A DNA stretch of 60,000 nt, taken from NCBI GenBank assembly GCA_914767715.1, contig OU612071.1, forward strand, positions 18,784,948-18,844,947, read 5' to 3'. Below are positions 23,208 through 33,781 of this stretch, piece after piece. Positions within the stretch are counted from its first letter, which is position 1. The number at the start of each line of letters is the position of its first letter. Below the pieces are notes generated by a model. It saw nothing but the letters and a program-made list of their open reading frames with translations. It had not been told where the DNA came from and made no database searches. The stretch is from Membranipora membranacea (lineage: Eukaryota > Bryozoa > Gymnolaemata > Cheilostomatida > Membraniporidae). Both the position numbers and the translations under genes were made by a program.

Positions 23208-23635
23208 ATTATAATATGTTTAATCTCAAGAATAATGTTCTTTTAAATCTTGATGAAATTCCTGTTGACAAATAATATGTGACCTGTTTACATTTTTATC
23301 AATAGAATATTTTATTAATTTACTTTTATCTTGTCACTGAAAATTTCTGAAAATGGTTGCAACTATTATATTATATTTGTGGATGTATTCAATTGCATGA
23401 TGCAATATTTCAATTATATCAAAGTTTTAGTTTGTGAGTTACAATATTTATGTGTTTCTTTAAATGTTGATATTGCATTCTTTCTTGGTATCAGTGAGAC
23501 TTTTTGGCTTATTATTTAATTCCAGTAAGGATACAATTAATAAAACTGCAATTACCCTCGCAAGCAAGATTATTCACACTGTGTATCGTAGCTAGTTGAT
23601 TAAGACCCTGTCCTCCCAAGCCCGTCAGCACCATT

Positions 23636-23651
23636 CCCCCCCCCCCCCCCG
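23636..23651 (+). repeat. Poly(C) tract
   Basis: A run of about 14-16 C followed by GTAGCTGCC, near the right end of the 5-kb transposon. Confidence 0.8.
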
Positions 23652-23931
23652 TAGCTGCCAATGAAAGATGTGCTATTTATAGCCTTATAGGCTCAGGGCA
23701 ATATACTTGATAACCGCCCCACCTATGACACCAAATGACTGCTGGGAACTAAGGCTATATTTGATCAGGCATTGTGTTGGCATGGTGCCAAGTATGAGTG
23801 TAAACAAACATTTTGGGATCTATTATGAAAGGTTTGACATGTCAGACCTCATCCGATCAAGGTTTGCTATTTAGATTCATTCCTTTTCAAACCTTAAGGT
23901 TTGAGAATATCAACCCTTTTGGATAACAGTG

Positions 23932-26299
23932 TATACCACATAACATAAATTTTTATGCAATGAGCTTAACAATGATTACAACAACACTAAAATTAGAGCT
24001 TTGAACTCTGTACTTACTTGATATTCAAAGTCATTACATACAAAAAGATTGCAGATTCAGGTACAAATAATAATCAATTTTTTCATTGTTGGATTCCATG
24101 TTATAAAACAGTTATAGACTGGTTTTCTAAACATTAGTCTAGTTACAACGTTGGTAAGACAGCATCAACTTATGTATGTATGTGTGTGTATGTGTGTGCG
24201 TGCGTGTGTGTACACAAACTGGACAAAGCTTATAATTTTTTTTTTCAATTCATATTTCTGTTACATAATCACACCAGTCCATAAAAATAAACATCAATCA
24301 CTCTTAAAAAACATCTACGACTCCTATACTCTCCAGTATCACACTGGAACGACAAGTTTAGTTGAACAGCTTAGAAGCAATTTGACCATAAACAAATGAT
24401 GAACCCGATGATATTGAATGAGTCTATTAGTATAAATTTAAAGCGGTGTCACTAAAACTATAACTTGATTGGAAGTCAAATTGCCATATATTATACCTCG
24501 TGCTCTTTATTTAATTTTACAAATTCTCTATGCCATCTATTTCACAATCAAAAAATTCAATAAGATTTTTGATAGGTTTATCAGCACTTCACTATCCATC
24601 TAAATACATCAGAAATGTTTAGTTTTGATCTGATTTACAATGGTAATATAGCTTCTAAAGTAATTAATGAAATTCAAAGTGAGAGACCGTCACAATCAGC
24701 ATGAGGCATCAGTGTCACCTTTATTCTACATACATTAACCTATGAAAATAGCCAAGTGACAAGGTTACACATTGACTTGCTGATAATTTTCAGCTAACAG
24801 CATAATTATTTCTCACCTTTAGTTCTCTCAACTGAGACTCGCTTACAACAATCACACACTGCTTGCAAAAAAAGGTATATATGTCACATTCTTCGCTAAG
24901 ATCTACAAGGTATAAGATAACGATGATTAAACTAGGTAGAAAGAGTACAGCGTAGACGATGATCTGATCCAGACATTGTCAGGTACAATCAGAGGGATTA
25001 AGAGTTAACCCAGTGATGATCTAAGAAATTTTTGCGCATCAGAAAGACAGCTTTCAGCTTCAGCATTAGGCCCATCACTCTGACCAATAAGAGGAGATGT
25101 CGGTGAGTTCTTAGTGCTGCTCTTGGATGCTGACAAGTTCTTGACCGGTTTTCAGCTTTCACATCACACTTTAACAAAACTGCATCTAATGAAACTGTTT
25201 GCTGCAATTATTCAACTATTTCAGTTCAAGTTGTTCACAAATATACAGTCTATATACAGTCTAGTATGGGTCAGAAACATACTACAGAAAGTTGAATGTG
25301 ATGAATGAATTTCAAATTTGCAGGTTCTTAATCAAATCTGAAAACATTATACGATCTGGATGAACATGACATTTATGACTATATTTTTGCGCGATATTTA
25401 AAATGTGAGTTTATTCATTTGATCTGCATTCAATATCCTTCATCATGGGCCTTTATGATTAAATATGATTTTGGTAATATATGGTCAATATAATTGGATT
25501 GTTCCAAGGTTACTAAGTTTCACAGATGACGTATTGTTTATGCTAAGATCCACGGCTGCTGTTCCATGATTCTGAATAGTTGTTGATCATTCATATTCAT
25601 CATAAATGCATGTTCCATTAGTTTGAAGGAAAGCCACGCTCCTCAATCCTCCTTGCCCCAAATCCTTACCCATTTACTGCTGGATGCACTATAAGAGGAC
25701 CATATATGCAATATGTGTCAAAGTAGTTAAGAAGGTCTTGTAATCCTAAAAAAGCAAGTTACAATAAACATCATATGAAGAGTCGTGCATTTATCAGCAA
25801 GGAATTTATGTTTATTGTGTTATGTAATATAATTTTCATAGTAAATGAAATAATATACTATCCTCCAATTTTCTGTTTTAGAATCCGCGATATGTGTGGT
25901 TCAAATACTGCAAATGCAATGGTAGCAGATCTGGACTTATAATTGCTGATAATTCGGCTATTAGAGAGAGACTTCAAAAACGCAACTGAACTGTTGATCA
26001 ACAATACCTCAGCGATAAGTAGAGATACTATCGTACAATGTGCGCTAGCCTCAACTACTGAGCACTGGTTTAGTTTTGTGTTGGCAATATTCTCGGTGGA
26101 ATTGCTCAAGGATTTATTTTCAACAATTATAACAAACTATAAATATGGTTCTAATCGTCAGGCAATAAATCAATCACTCTTTTGACAATAACTTGGCGTT
26201 TATCATTTAGTCATGAAAAGACATAAAAATTCAAAATCTTTATAATAAGAGCTTACCCTTGGTGCAGATGACCTTGAATTCTGTGTGATATCTGTTGTC
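23932..26299. other. Stretch without convincing genes
   Basis: It holds a (TG)n-like microsatellite at 24170-24212. An 80-codon plus-strand frame (25943-26185, MLIIRLLERDFKNATELL...) and a minus frame at 26109-25858 overlap each other; neither belongs to a family I know. A Ser-rich minus-strand stretch near 25170-25003 (KNSPTSPLIGQSDGPNAEAE) reads like protein but has a stop directly upstream and no good acceptor. Confidence 0.35.
24170..24212 (+). repeat. (TG)n-like microsatellite
   Basis: Alternating TATG and TGTG units with a few CG steps. Confidence 0.85.
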
Positions 26300-26540
26300 T
26301 TGCTGTAAATAGCAGTATCTGTAACTCTGTGTCTTAGCTCTGTTGGCTGAATTGTGTCTAATTGATTTTAGACAATTTTCCTCGCTTGTGAATTGCGGTA
26401 TCTGTATCTCTGTGTATGTCTAAACTATCTTAGACTTGGTTCCTCGCTGAAATGTGGTATTTGTAACTCTCTGTATTTTGTCAAAAGCTCTGTTAGCTGA
26501 ATGTGTCTAAATGATTTTAGACAATTTTACCTCGCTGTGA
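26300..26540 (+). repeat. Imperfect repeats with GATTTTAGACAATTT
   Basis: GCTCTGTTGGCTGAATTGTG... at 26337 recurs as GCTCTGTTAGCTGAATGTG... at 26490, both followed by GATTTTAGACAATTTT and CCTCGCT. A third, weaker unit lies between them (AACTATCTTAGACTTGGTTC). The block runs straight into the 114-bp array. Confidence 0.65.
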
Positions 26541-26544
26541 ATAT

Positions 26545-26880
26545 GCCTCCTTGAGCTGACTAAATCAGATAGTTATCTCATTAAATGTGTAATGCTGTAT
26601 GTCATGAACCCGCCTCTTAGCGCTGACTTGAATTGTTCTCTTCTTAGTTGAAGAATAGACCTCCTTGGGCTGAGTGAATCAGATAATTCTCTGGTTAAAT
26701 CTGTAATTCTGTACGTCATGAACCCGCCTCCTGGCGCTGACTTGAATTTGTTATCTTCTTGTTGAAGAATTGGCCTCCTTGGGCTTAGTGTATCAGATAA
26801 TTCTCTGATTAAATGTGTAATGCTGTACGTCGTGAACCCGCCTCCTGGTGCTGACTGATTTTTTCAAGTGTCCATCAGGC
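26545..26880 (+). repeat. Tandem array of 114-bp units, three copies
   Basis: Units start at 26545, 26659 and 26773 with (G/A)CCTCCTTG(A/G)GCT. Each carries AATCAGATA, TTAAATGTGTAAT, GTACGTCATGAACCCGCCTC and GCTGAC(T). The spacing is 114 bp both times. There is no coding sense across all three units. Confidence 0.85.
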
Positions 26881-28079
26881 TTTTATAGTGCTGGTTTGTG
26901 GTCCTGTTATTGACCATTTTGGTTTGTAATCTGGCTCTGAAGCGACATGATATGAAGTTAAAAAATCATCTAAATAATGCATCATATTAATAAATTTTCA
27001 TTACTAGCATAAACTCCATCGCAATTAAATAATAATCTCATAACAATATTAAATTATAAAACATTTCATCTAATAACCTTGAAACCCATGAGGCTCCATT
27101 TTGTTCTTATCATTAATAACAGTAGAATTGTTTCACAATCAATATGGCAACGCTCACTATGGTCGATCAAAATATAGATAATGCATACCTGCAAGATTTT
27201 TTATTAACACAAAGTTTTCAAATATTTTCCTTATGCGAAAGAAGGCTTTCTGTATGGTTCCCTTTGTTCAGAGGTTGTGGCATTCATGTGATTAAATATT
27301 GAACCGTCAAAATAATAGAATATATTACCTCTTATAAAGTAGACAAACATATTTCGAAATCCCACCAATTACACAGACAGCCTAGTTTGGATGAAAGCAA
27401 ATTGGCTTTCGACTACAGAATAAGTAATGAAATAATAAAATATATAAAAATAATTCATATGCGTGAAGGTTCCACATCCCGTACAGGTCAAGATCACAGC
27501 CAGATAAAGTCAATATAAGGTAACTGCTCTAGAATACATGATATAGGGGGTGTGATGGTAAATGATGTTTCAAAAAATATTGTGCCAACTAATGTAGCTT
27601 TATGGAGTGTGAACTCTATTGGGCCTTGGTTATAAGTTTATGGTGAACAAACGACACACATGACTACTCTGTACCATATTTGTTGATTCGTTCTGGGAGA
27701 TGAGATACCTTCATTACAGTTCACCCTTACCATTCTCAGGTAATCGAACGCTTCTGTTACATCAGCTAGCTCTGAAACATCTGTGACAGATATTAACTGC
27801 GTTCGATAACCCAGTGCATATTCCAGCTAGGAGCTGATATTCAGATTGCGAGATATGTATAAACGTTTAATTTATTTTAGATTTTAATTTTGTAAATGCG
27901 CAATCAAGTCATTCTATTTTGGTCATGTGGCAAGCAAAAATAACAATGTTTTCTATGTTTGCCTTAGACTTCTCCATATTCTATGCCATTGCAACGACCC
28001 AATCCATAATTGCAACTTTTTTTTTAAATTCCTCAATACCTCAAATTCTGTATTCAAAGCCCTATGTTAACAAAGCAAA
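26881..28079. other. AT-rich stretch, no gene seen
   Basis: It contains repeat R copy 5 and a separated inverted pair GTAATCGAACGC (27740) and GCGTTCGATAAC (27798). Nothing else is recognised. Confidence 0.4.
27850..27965 (+). repeat. Dispersed repeat R, copy 5
   Basis: TATAAACGTTTAATTTATTTTAG, then GCGCAATCAAGTCATTCTAT and TTGGTCATGTGGCAAGCAAA. It is the copy farthest from the others. Confidence 0.55.
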
Positions 28080-28439
28080 TACTGGCAAAAGTCTAGTAGT
28101 TGAAAACCAAGCATATCACCTTACTTCAACAGGAGAAACCAGGTAAGTTCCTATACAAGTGAACACCTTGCATCAACAGGATAACAGAGCTAATGTACAC
28201 ACTTTAGTTTATGGTTGACACGCCCACCAAACCACACTCAAATTACAGCCTTTGCTAGACAGGGTCTACAGCTTCAATCTTATCGACGGATCATTATTGC
28301 ATTAACACCTCAAACCAACTTAGACCGGAAGTGCTCACCCACCGCTCAAGCCCTTCAGATGGAATCCAGTGTGACTACTCAGAATCAGATTGAATAATTT
28401 GAATCAAGCACGTCTTTTTGCCCATAATATATTAATCAG

Positions 28440-28588
28440 AGCTACGGCAACTCTCTACACGTGCACTCGCCGGTGAACTTTGTCCCCAAAATTCCGCTGG
28501 AAAATTTTTATTTCACCTTGCGGATAATCCTTTGGCTGCTCGCATGCAAGTGGAGATCAAGGCTATGAGTGAGATTATGATCACAAAG
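28440..28588 (+). CDS. Isolated internal exon, unknown gene
   Basis: The acceptor ATTAATCAG is followed by 149 bp open in one frame (LRQLSTRALAGELCPQNSAG and NPLAARMQVEIKAMSEIMIT) and then by the donor AAG|GTGAAT. Codon choice and amino-acid mix look protein-coding, unlike the surroundings. An upstream stretch ending ACCAG|GTAAGT at 28142 could be another exon, but the phases do not fit directly. No family is recognised, although the RQL...LAGELC pattern faintly recalls BEN-domain proteins. Confidence 0.4.
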
Positions 28589-28684
28589 GTGAATTTTTTC
28601 GCAGAAGCACATTATTGAATGATGTAACCTAATTTAAAGTGCCGAAACCCAGAGTATGTTTTCTCCCCTGTTACAGGTTAACAC

Positions 28685-28775
28685 TAAGATATATTTGACT
28701 GCCCTGAACCAATGACCTCCAATAGTTGCACATTGGAGGGCTGTTGCTCTAACCAAATAGGTTACCTCCTACTCT
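28685..28775 (-). repeat. tRNA-derived SINE relic
   Basis: On the minus strand GGTTAGAGCA resembles a tRNA D arm (A box). A TCCAAT...ATTGGA inverted pair stands where an anticodon arm would be. GGTCATTGGTTCAGGGC resembles a T arm (B box). The acceptor stem does not pair, so this is not a working tRNA. Confidence 0.45.
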
Positions 28776-29022
28776 CCCTCAACATAGGCACATAGAGACC
28801 CAAGGCAAAAATCAGACAATCTGTAGTAATTTTTCTTTACCAGATCGAAATTAGGTGTATGTCTGTCTTTTTACAGGAGACACAGTAGAAACTATCAACA
28901 TATATCAAAACAAGTTTCTTGATTCCAAATATTGAAATTGCTTTTTTATGAGCTGCAATATTTAGTTGAGTGCATAACCCTACATGATGATTTCCGTAAA
29001 CAACTTTTATATTTGCAAGGTC

Positions 29023-29304
29023 CTACCCAAAAGACCCCACCCGCATCAGTTGTGCTCCTGCGGGACAGGAATCTCTACCCACCCTTACATTTGTAGCTCC
29101 CACTGTATCTAAGACTATTGCTGACGTTAAGGGGTACTGACTTTCAGATAAATTGTTTACATGAGAATCCAGCTCTTCCCTGAAAACTTCTATCGTTGAC
29201 AACATGTGGCTGTGAAGGATTATCAGAGTAACTTTTACTCCGACAGAAGCAGTGATAGCTAAACTGCTGACAATGATGGAAATAATGTCAACCCTTAATT
29301 GAAT
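29023..29304 (-). pseudogene. Third short-chain collagen C4-like fragment (N-terminal exon)
   Basis: On the minus strand, ISIIVSSLAITASVGVKVTL then LIILHSHM line up with the first exon of the genes at 10728 and 17118. ESQYP, VGATNVRVGRDSCP and AGAQL follow in the same order. The start Met is replaced (VDIIS where MSDKTS stands), and the Trp of the WG motif is Val. No downstream exons were found. It is an old, opposite-strand paralogue relic rather than part of the recent tandem pair. Confidence 0.65.
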
Positions 29305-29574
29305 TCGGTAAAATTGAGCAGTGTTTACAAAGGAAACAGAACATTTAAGCATATTAATGACTGTATTGTAGTGGGTTTTTACATATTATCTCCAATTGCT
29401 ATGGAACATTTAGTATTAATATACCAAATTATAAAAATTGACATTGATACATCACATGGAATTGGATATGATAGAACTCAAGGTTTATATATGAAACAAT
29501 TCACTCTAAATCAATCAGATATACACCACTTGTTCCGAGTGGAACTGATGCTTTCTAAATGCATCAATCCTAAG

Positions 29575-29652
29575 TACATACATACATACATGCACACACG
29601 CGCACACGCACACACGCACGCACACACACACACACGCACACACACACACACA
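29575..29652 (+). repeat. (CA)n microsatellite
   Basis: CATACATACATACATG is followed by CACACACG-type units to 29652. Confidence 0.9.
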
Positions 29653-29774
29653 TAATTTATTCTTAGGATTAACAATTTGCTAGATCACCACATTATTAGG
29701 CAAATGCCAATATGTACACTAAAAACTTGGATAATTAATTCCCTGTCTCGTTCTCACTGACAAATTTTGTAATA

Positions 29775-29826
29775 CAGCTAATAAAATTAATCCTTGTGAT
29801 CTTACTTCGATCTTAAATGGCCTAAT
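29775..29826 (+). repeat. ~50-bp copy of a segment in front of the OB-fold gene
   Basis: TAATAAAATTAATCCTTGTG followed by ATCTTACTTCGATCTTAAAT and GGCCTAATGG matches 33653-33702 with three or four changes. In the other copy it lies just upstream of a TATA box. Confidence 0.7.
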
Positions 29827-32014
29827 GGATAGAAACACAATGGATTGATAATTTAAAGTAAGCGATCAGTTGACTGAATGAAAGGGAGTGCTCTATCCAA
29901 TTTCTTATCAAGGAAACACGAAAGGGCTCAAGATTAGTCAAACCCTTCTGAATTGCCATCAATCATCCACTTAATGCAGAAAATGCAATGGTGTTTGGGC
30001 TGGTCCTCCCCCCCCTTCCCCCGCAAACCACTAAACTAAGTTGCTGGTTCCTCAGCTAAATTTTGTTTACTAGTGCAGTTTCAATCTGATGAACTAGAAT
30101 AATTCAAGGATATTTTCTGCATTGCTCAATTGGCTAACAAAATAAAGAAAGCCATGTACAATAATGTTTTTTATTATACCACGAACAAGTTTCATGATTT
30201 TGATAGATAAAAGTTAGTCATCTAGCAGTTTGACGTGGTTTCGTCTCCCCTGAGTAACCAATCTCAGTTATTTGCTACGTATCCGAACAAAAGAGTTATT
30301 CAGATCGGTTAAAATGGTTAAAATGTAAGTGGTGAGCAGTGTTGATGTAGCAGTGGCTATGTTTTTTTTATAAATCAAGCCCACATAAATTATAAGTCAT
30401 CTTCCTCCTAGTAACTGCATAGAATGGGAACCAGCCCATGATCGTTTGTCCTGCCATGCACAGCCGTTTATTGATATAGACATAGATGCATTCAGGGACC
30501 TTGCTATGATTTTTTGCCACCTTGGTCTTTTGACAGCTACGACTCTCCATGACTGACCTAAAACTGTAAGTGTTACTGACTTTTTGGTGGGCCATGTTAC
30601 ATGGTTTTTTGTCGCAATATGTGTTCAGGCAATCGTTGTCTTTAGAAGGAACTGTGCTGAGTTGGTCAGAGCAATGCTAGTTTTATAAATTTATCCCAAT
30701 GCAAAAATTTATCTTCTCCAAAAAGTTTTTCCATCAACAGATATTACTTTTGTGGCTCAGTAGACAGTAAAGTATGCGTATATTTCCGATGACTTTCCAA
30801 ATTTTTGATTTAAACATTGTTCTGATTATCATAAGTATAGTATCATAACGGTGAAGAAGATTATTTTTTTCTCAATGTTCTGGTGTTCGCTTCATATCTT
30901 TCAGGCATAAACTTTAAATGCGAGGTATATTTGTGCTCCGTATTTTGTACAAACTAAAACAGATTTATGCGTCAATCAAAGCTGCAGCATGCCGCATTAT
31001 TCAACAGCTCAAATAATACTTATGCAATATTCTAAATGTGACATACCATCTTATGACTACTGGAATATGGTTGTGAGCAGAGATAAATCCTCGAATTTTA
31101 ACTATGTAGGGAAAGGGCGGAGTGGGTGCAATAAGGGTGCGGGAGGGGTGCTGTAGCGCTCTCCTGCAGTGAGAAAATTTGTTACATATGCTTGTCAACC
31201 CTTTTCAACCCCTGTAACATGACGACTTTTTGACACAATTTTGCCTTTTTACTCAAAATGACAGTTATGCAGAATTATATTACTATAAGTATACTATAGA
31301 ATGTTGTAATAATGTGTCTATGTTAGTATTTCTTATTATTTTCATATTAAGGATATAGCCAATTAAGTAATCTCCACGCCAAGACCACAGCCAGCCCTTA
31401 AAAGCGTCCGGGATGGCGATCGTGGACGCCATCCCATACCAAAAATTTGGTCTGCACCAAATTTTTGGTGCAGACATACATTCCTATAATAGGTCAAAAT
31501 TCATTCAATAATTATCCTAGAGTCTGATTTTCATTTTTTTTGAAACGTTCATCTCTCACCCTATACACCATATTATTGTTATTATTTGCAAGTATACAAA
31601 GGCTATGAGTAATCCAGGTGTTTAAAATCAGTTTTGTCATACAGATTAAGGTGTGACAATTGATAGACGGCTGGTCATTAAAATTAGGAAATGTCAGTGT
31701 ACTGACCCAAGCCTCTTGTAAATCTATATGACAAAGCTCATTTTAAAAACCCACATAATTAGCCAATTTATCTCATAAAAAATGACAATGATATGGTGTA
31801 TAGATTGAAAGTTTGACATTTCAAAAGATTTGAGTAGCTTAATTATCCATAACCATATACACATTTCCAATATTTTTTTAAGATTCAATCTTGAAAATAG
31901 AAATTTAATACTTTTAATTGGGTAATAAGTATTCAGTATAAGCCATACTTAAGTCAATATTGATTTTGAGCCCTGGTTCAGACTGATATTCAGTCTTATT
32001 GCTGTTTGTTTGCG
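29827..32014. other. Stretch without recognised genes
   Basis: A 75-codon minus-strand frame at 30595-30368 (MAHQKVSNTYSFRSVMES...) has a plausible start but no family or splice context. A perfect hairpin lies at 31450-31475. C-rich runs occur at 30007-30022. Confidence 0.35.
31450..31475. repeat. Perfect hairpin GTCTGCACCAAA...
   Basis: GTCTGCACCAAA and its reverse complement TTTGGTGCAGAC are separated by two T. An AAAAATTTGG stretch just before it can pair as an alternative. Confidence 0.7.
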
Positions 32015-32200
32015 GATTGTTTAATATTAATATGACAATAGCACATATTATGGCATTAGACTCTTTAAAACCTTCACATCTTGCAGCTTGCCCTGTACAT
32101 CAAAGTAGTATAATGCAGTGAATAAATGGCTATATAATTCACCAATTTGTAGACGGAATGTCTCAAAATTTGGTCACCTGCTTAATGAGAATGTGTATCT
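32015..32200 (+). repeat. Left inverted arm, outer part
   Basis: It is the reverse complement of about 37945-38128. Its last 41 bp (TGTCTCAAAATTTGGTCACC...) recur directly at 33412-33452. Confidence 0.8.
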
Positions 32201-32222
32201 GGAGGAAATTTACGCTGCTAAC

Positions 32223-33054
32223 CTGATGAAACGAGGGTCTTGTTGCCGGTGTACAGTTGTCAGAGTATAAACTGTAAATTTTCCGGATAAGTATGTCTCA
32301 GAACAATACAGAAAACGGCCCCGATCATTGTAGCTAGGGACAGGTGGGAGCTGGAGCAGATCTCCAACTAAAATTACTTGTATACCACCAAATGGATCTT
32401 CAACAGCCTGTAAAAACAAGTAAAGAAAAAAGTCATAATTGCATAATAAGGTTGTCATGGAATGTACATGATCGTGGGAACTAGTCTAGCATGTGGTGTC
32501 TGCACAATGTCCTAGCCATGTTATTACCAGGAATCGTGGGAACTAGTCTAGCATGTGGTGTCTGCACAATTTCCTCGCCATGTTCTTACCAGGCCAATGC
32601 AATTGACACCTTACACAGGCTTTATCTGGTTGTACACAAGCTGTCATAAAAGGAAGCTATCAGGCTTTCTGATATCCGGCTATGCAAACATTTCAAAACC
32701 ACATAATTGCAGACCTGCTAGGTGAGCCAAGCTAATCTAAAATGTTACATAATTGCATATATATATATAGATGGAGTAGATTCAGAAATATAAATTCTGG
32801 TACAATATAGTTCCTCATGAATCCCTCATCTCTTTGCTATGCAACCACGCAGAGTTACAACATGTGGTATATGATTTATGTCAGCACCAATACGATTATA
32901 TTTAGGACTATCAATAAACTTTTTGGAGAAATATTTTTTATCTACAAGGCAATAACACATACTTACCCTGACTGCTTGAAGTATGTCATTGGTCTTTTGA
33001 AGCAATGCAGCTGAAAACATGCTGACCTCATCAACAACTAGGATTTCTGTCTTC
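32223..33054 (-). pseudogene. PIF1-like DNA helicase, two exons
   Basis: On the minus strand, exon 33054-32967 (acceptor TTGTTAG, donor AGG|GTAAGT) encodes KTEILVVDEVSMFSA, helicase motif II. Exon 32407-32223 (acceptor TTTTTACAG) encodes DPFGGIQVILVGDLLQLPPV (motif III) and VHRQQDPRFIR. The phases agree (0), and the second exon ends at ATCAG|GTTAGC. PIF1 helicases unwind DNA 5' to 3'. The Walker A exon upstream and motifs V and VI downstream are not found, so only a fragment remains. It differs from the intronless PIF1 of the Helentron at 43.5 kb. The fragment interrupts the left inverted arm of the 6.1-kb segment. Confidence 0.75.
32471..32594 (+). repeat. 62-bp tandem duplication in the helicase intron
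   Basis: ATCGTGGGAACTAGTCTAGC begins at 32471 and again at 32533. Both run through GTGTCTGCACAAT and GCCATGTT to TTACCAGG. Confidence 0.9.
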
Positions 33055-33411
33055 CTAACAAAGAATACCAAATTGCATCAGAACTCTTTTCCCTAGTTAA
33101 AATTTGATTGCATTGTTTGTCCATCATTGAGTTATTACATTGATATAAATAAATAAAATAACTCTAAGATGTGTATACATTGTTTTGCAGGTGCATGTGC
33201 ATGTGCATGAATGAAAATTTTATCTAAAATACAAAGATATTAGGGATGCGTTTTCATTCCGTCAGCAGGTCAATTTTGAAAAAAAAACCTACTAGATTCA
33301 GCGTAGTTATATGAATATAAATAATGACTTTATTTATGTTATCATTAGCAGGGCTCTACCACTTCTAAATCCAAAGATGATATAAAACTACTCACAAAAT
33401 TTCTTCTCTGA

Positions 33412-33640
33412 TTGTCTCAAAATTTGGACACCTGCTTAATGAGAATGTGTATCGGGTTTGATTGTGTTATTTTTACAACTGTTTATCAATTTGCTATGAT
33501 ACATTTTATATAGGTCTGTGAATTAGTCATTTGTTTAAAGAATTAGTATTTGTTTAATTGTGTTAGTGTCATGACTGTTAATCAATTTGCTACAATACAT
33601 TTTATATGGGCTTATCTAGAAGATTAACACGATTATGACA
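33412..33640 (+). repeat. Left inverted arm, inner part, with 97-bp tandem repeat
   Basis: 33412-33525 is the inverse of about 37878-37960. ATTGTGTTA...ATCAATTTGCTA...ATACATTTTATAT occurs at 33461 and again at 33558, a 97-bp period. Confidence 0.75.
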
Positions 33641-33712
33641 ATATTAGGATCAATAAAATTAATCCTTGTGATCTTACTTTGATCTTACATGGCCTAATGG
33701 CCCAAAAAACCA

Positions 33713-33720
33713 TATAAATA
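33713..33720 (+). promoter_or_regulatory. TATA box of the OB-fold gene
   Basis: TATAAATA lies 62 bp upstream of the ATG at 33782, a normal distance for a short 5' leader. It sits just after the ~50-bp segment shared with 29775-29826. Confidence 0.6.
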
Positions 33721-33781
33721 GCGCTATCAAGTTGGTCTCTGAATCAAATCAGATCAGATATCGGAAAACATTTAATTCGCC

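Larger units (their letters stand above)
18943..23931 (+). mobile_element. 5.0-kb DNA transposon with TIRs and TA target duplication
   Basis: The left end CACTGTTATACAAAAGGTTT is matched at the right end by the reverse complement CACTGTTATCCAAAAGGGTT, with TA on both outer sides (18941-18942 and 23932-23933). Both termini carry several copies of an AAGGTTTGA-like motif in both orientations (18956-19110 and 23828-23905), as expected for transposase-binding subterminal repeats. Inside are a five-exon gene and a further coding exon of what looks like the same protein family. No DDE transposase was recognised, so the superfamily is open. Confidence 0.7.

Noticed and set aside
18943-23931. Reading the 5-kb transposon as a P element or a Tc1/mariner element
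   Set aside because: The TA duplication fits mariner, but no DDE/D or helix-turn-helix transposase was found, and P elements make longer target duplications.
29299-29655. 118-codon plus frame ending in HTHTHT repeats
   Set aside because: The end is a translated (CA)n microsatellite and the front has no family.
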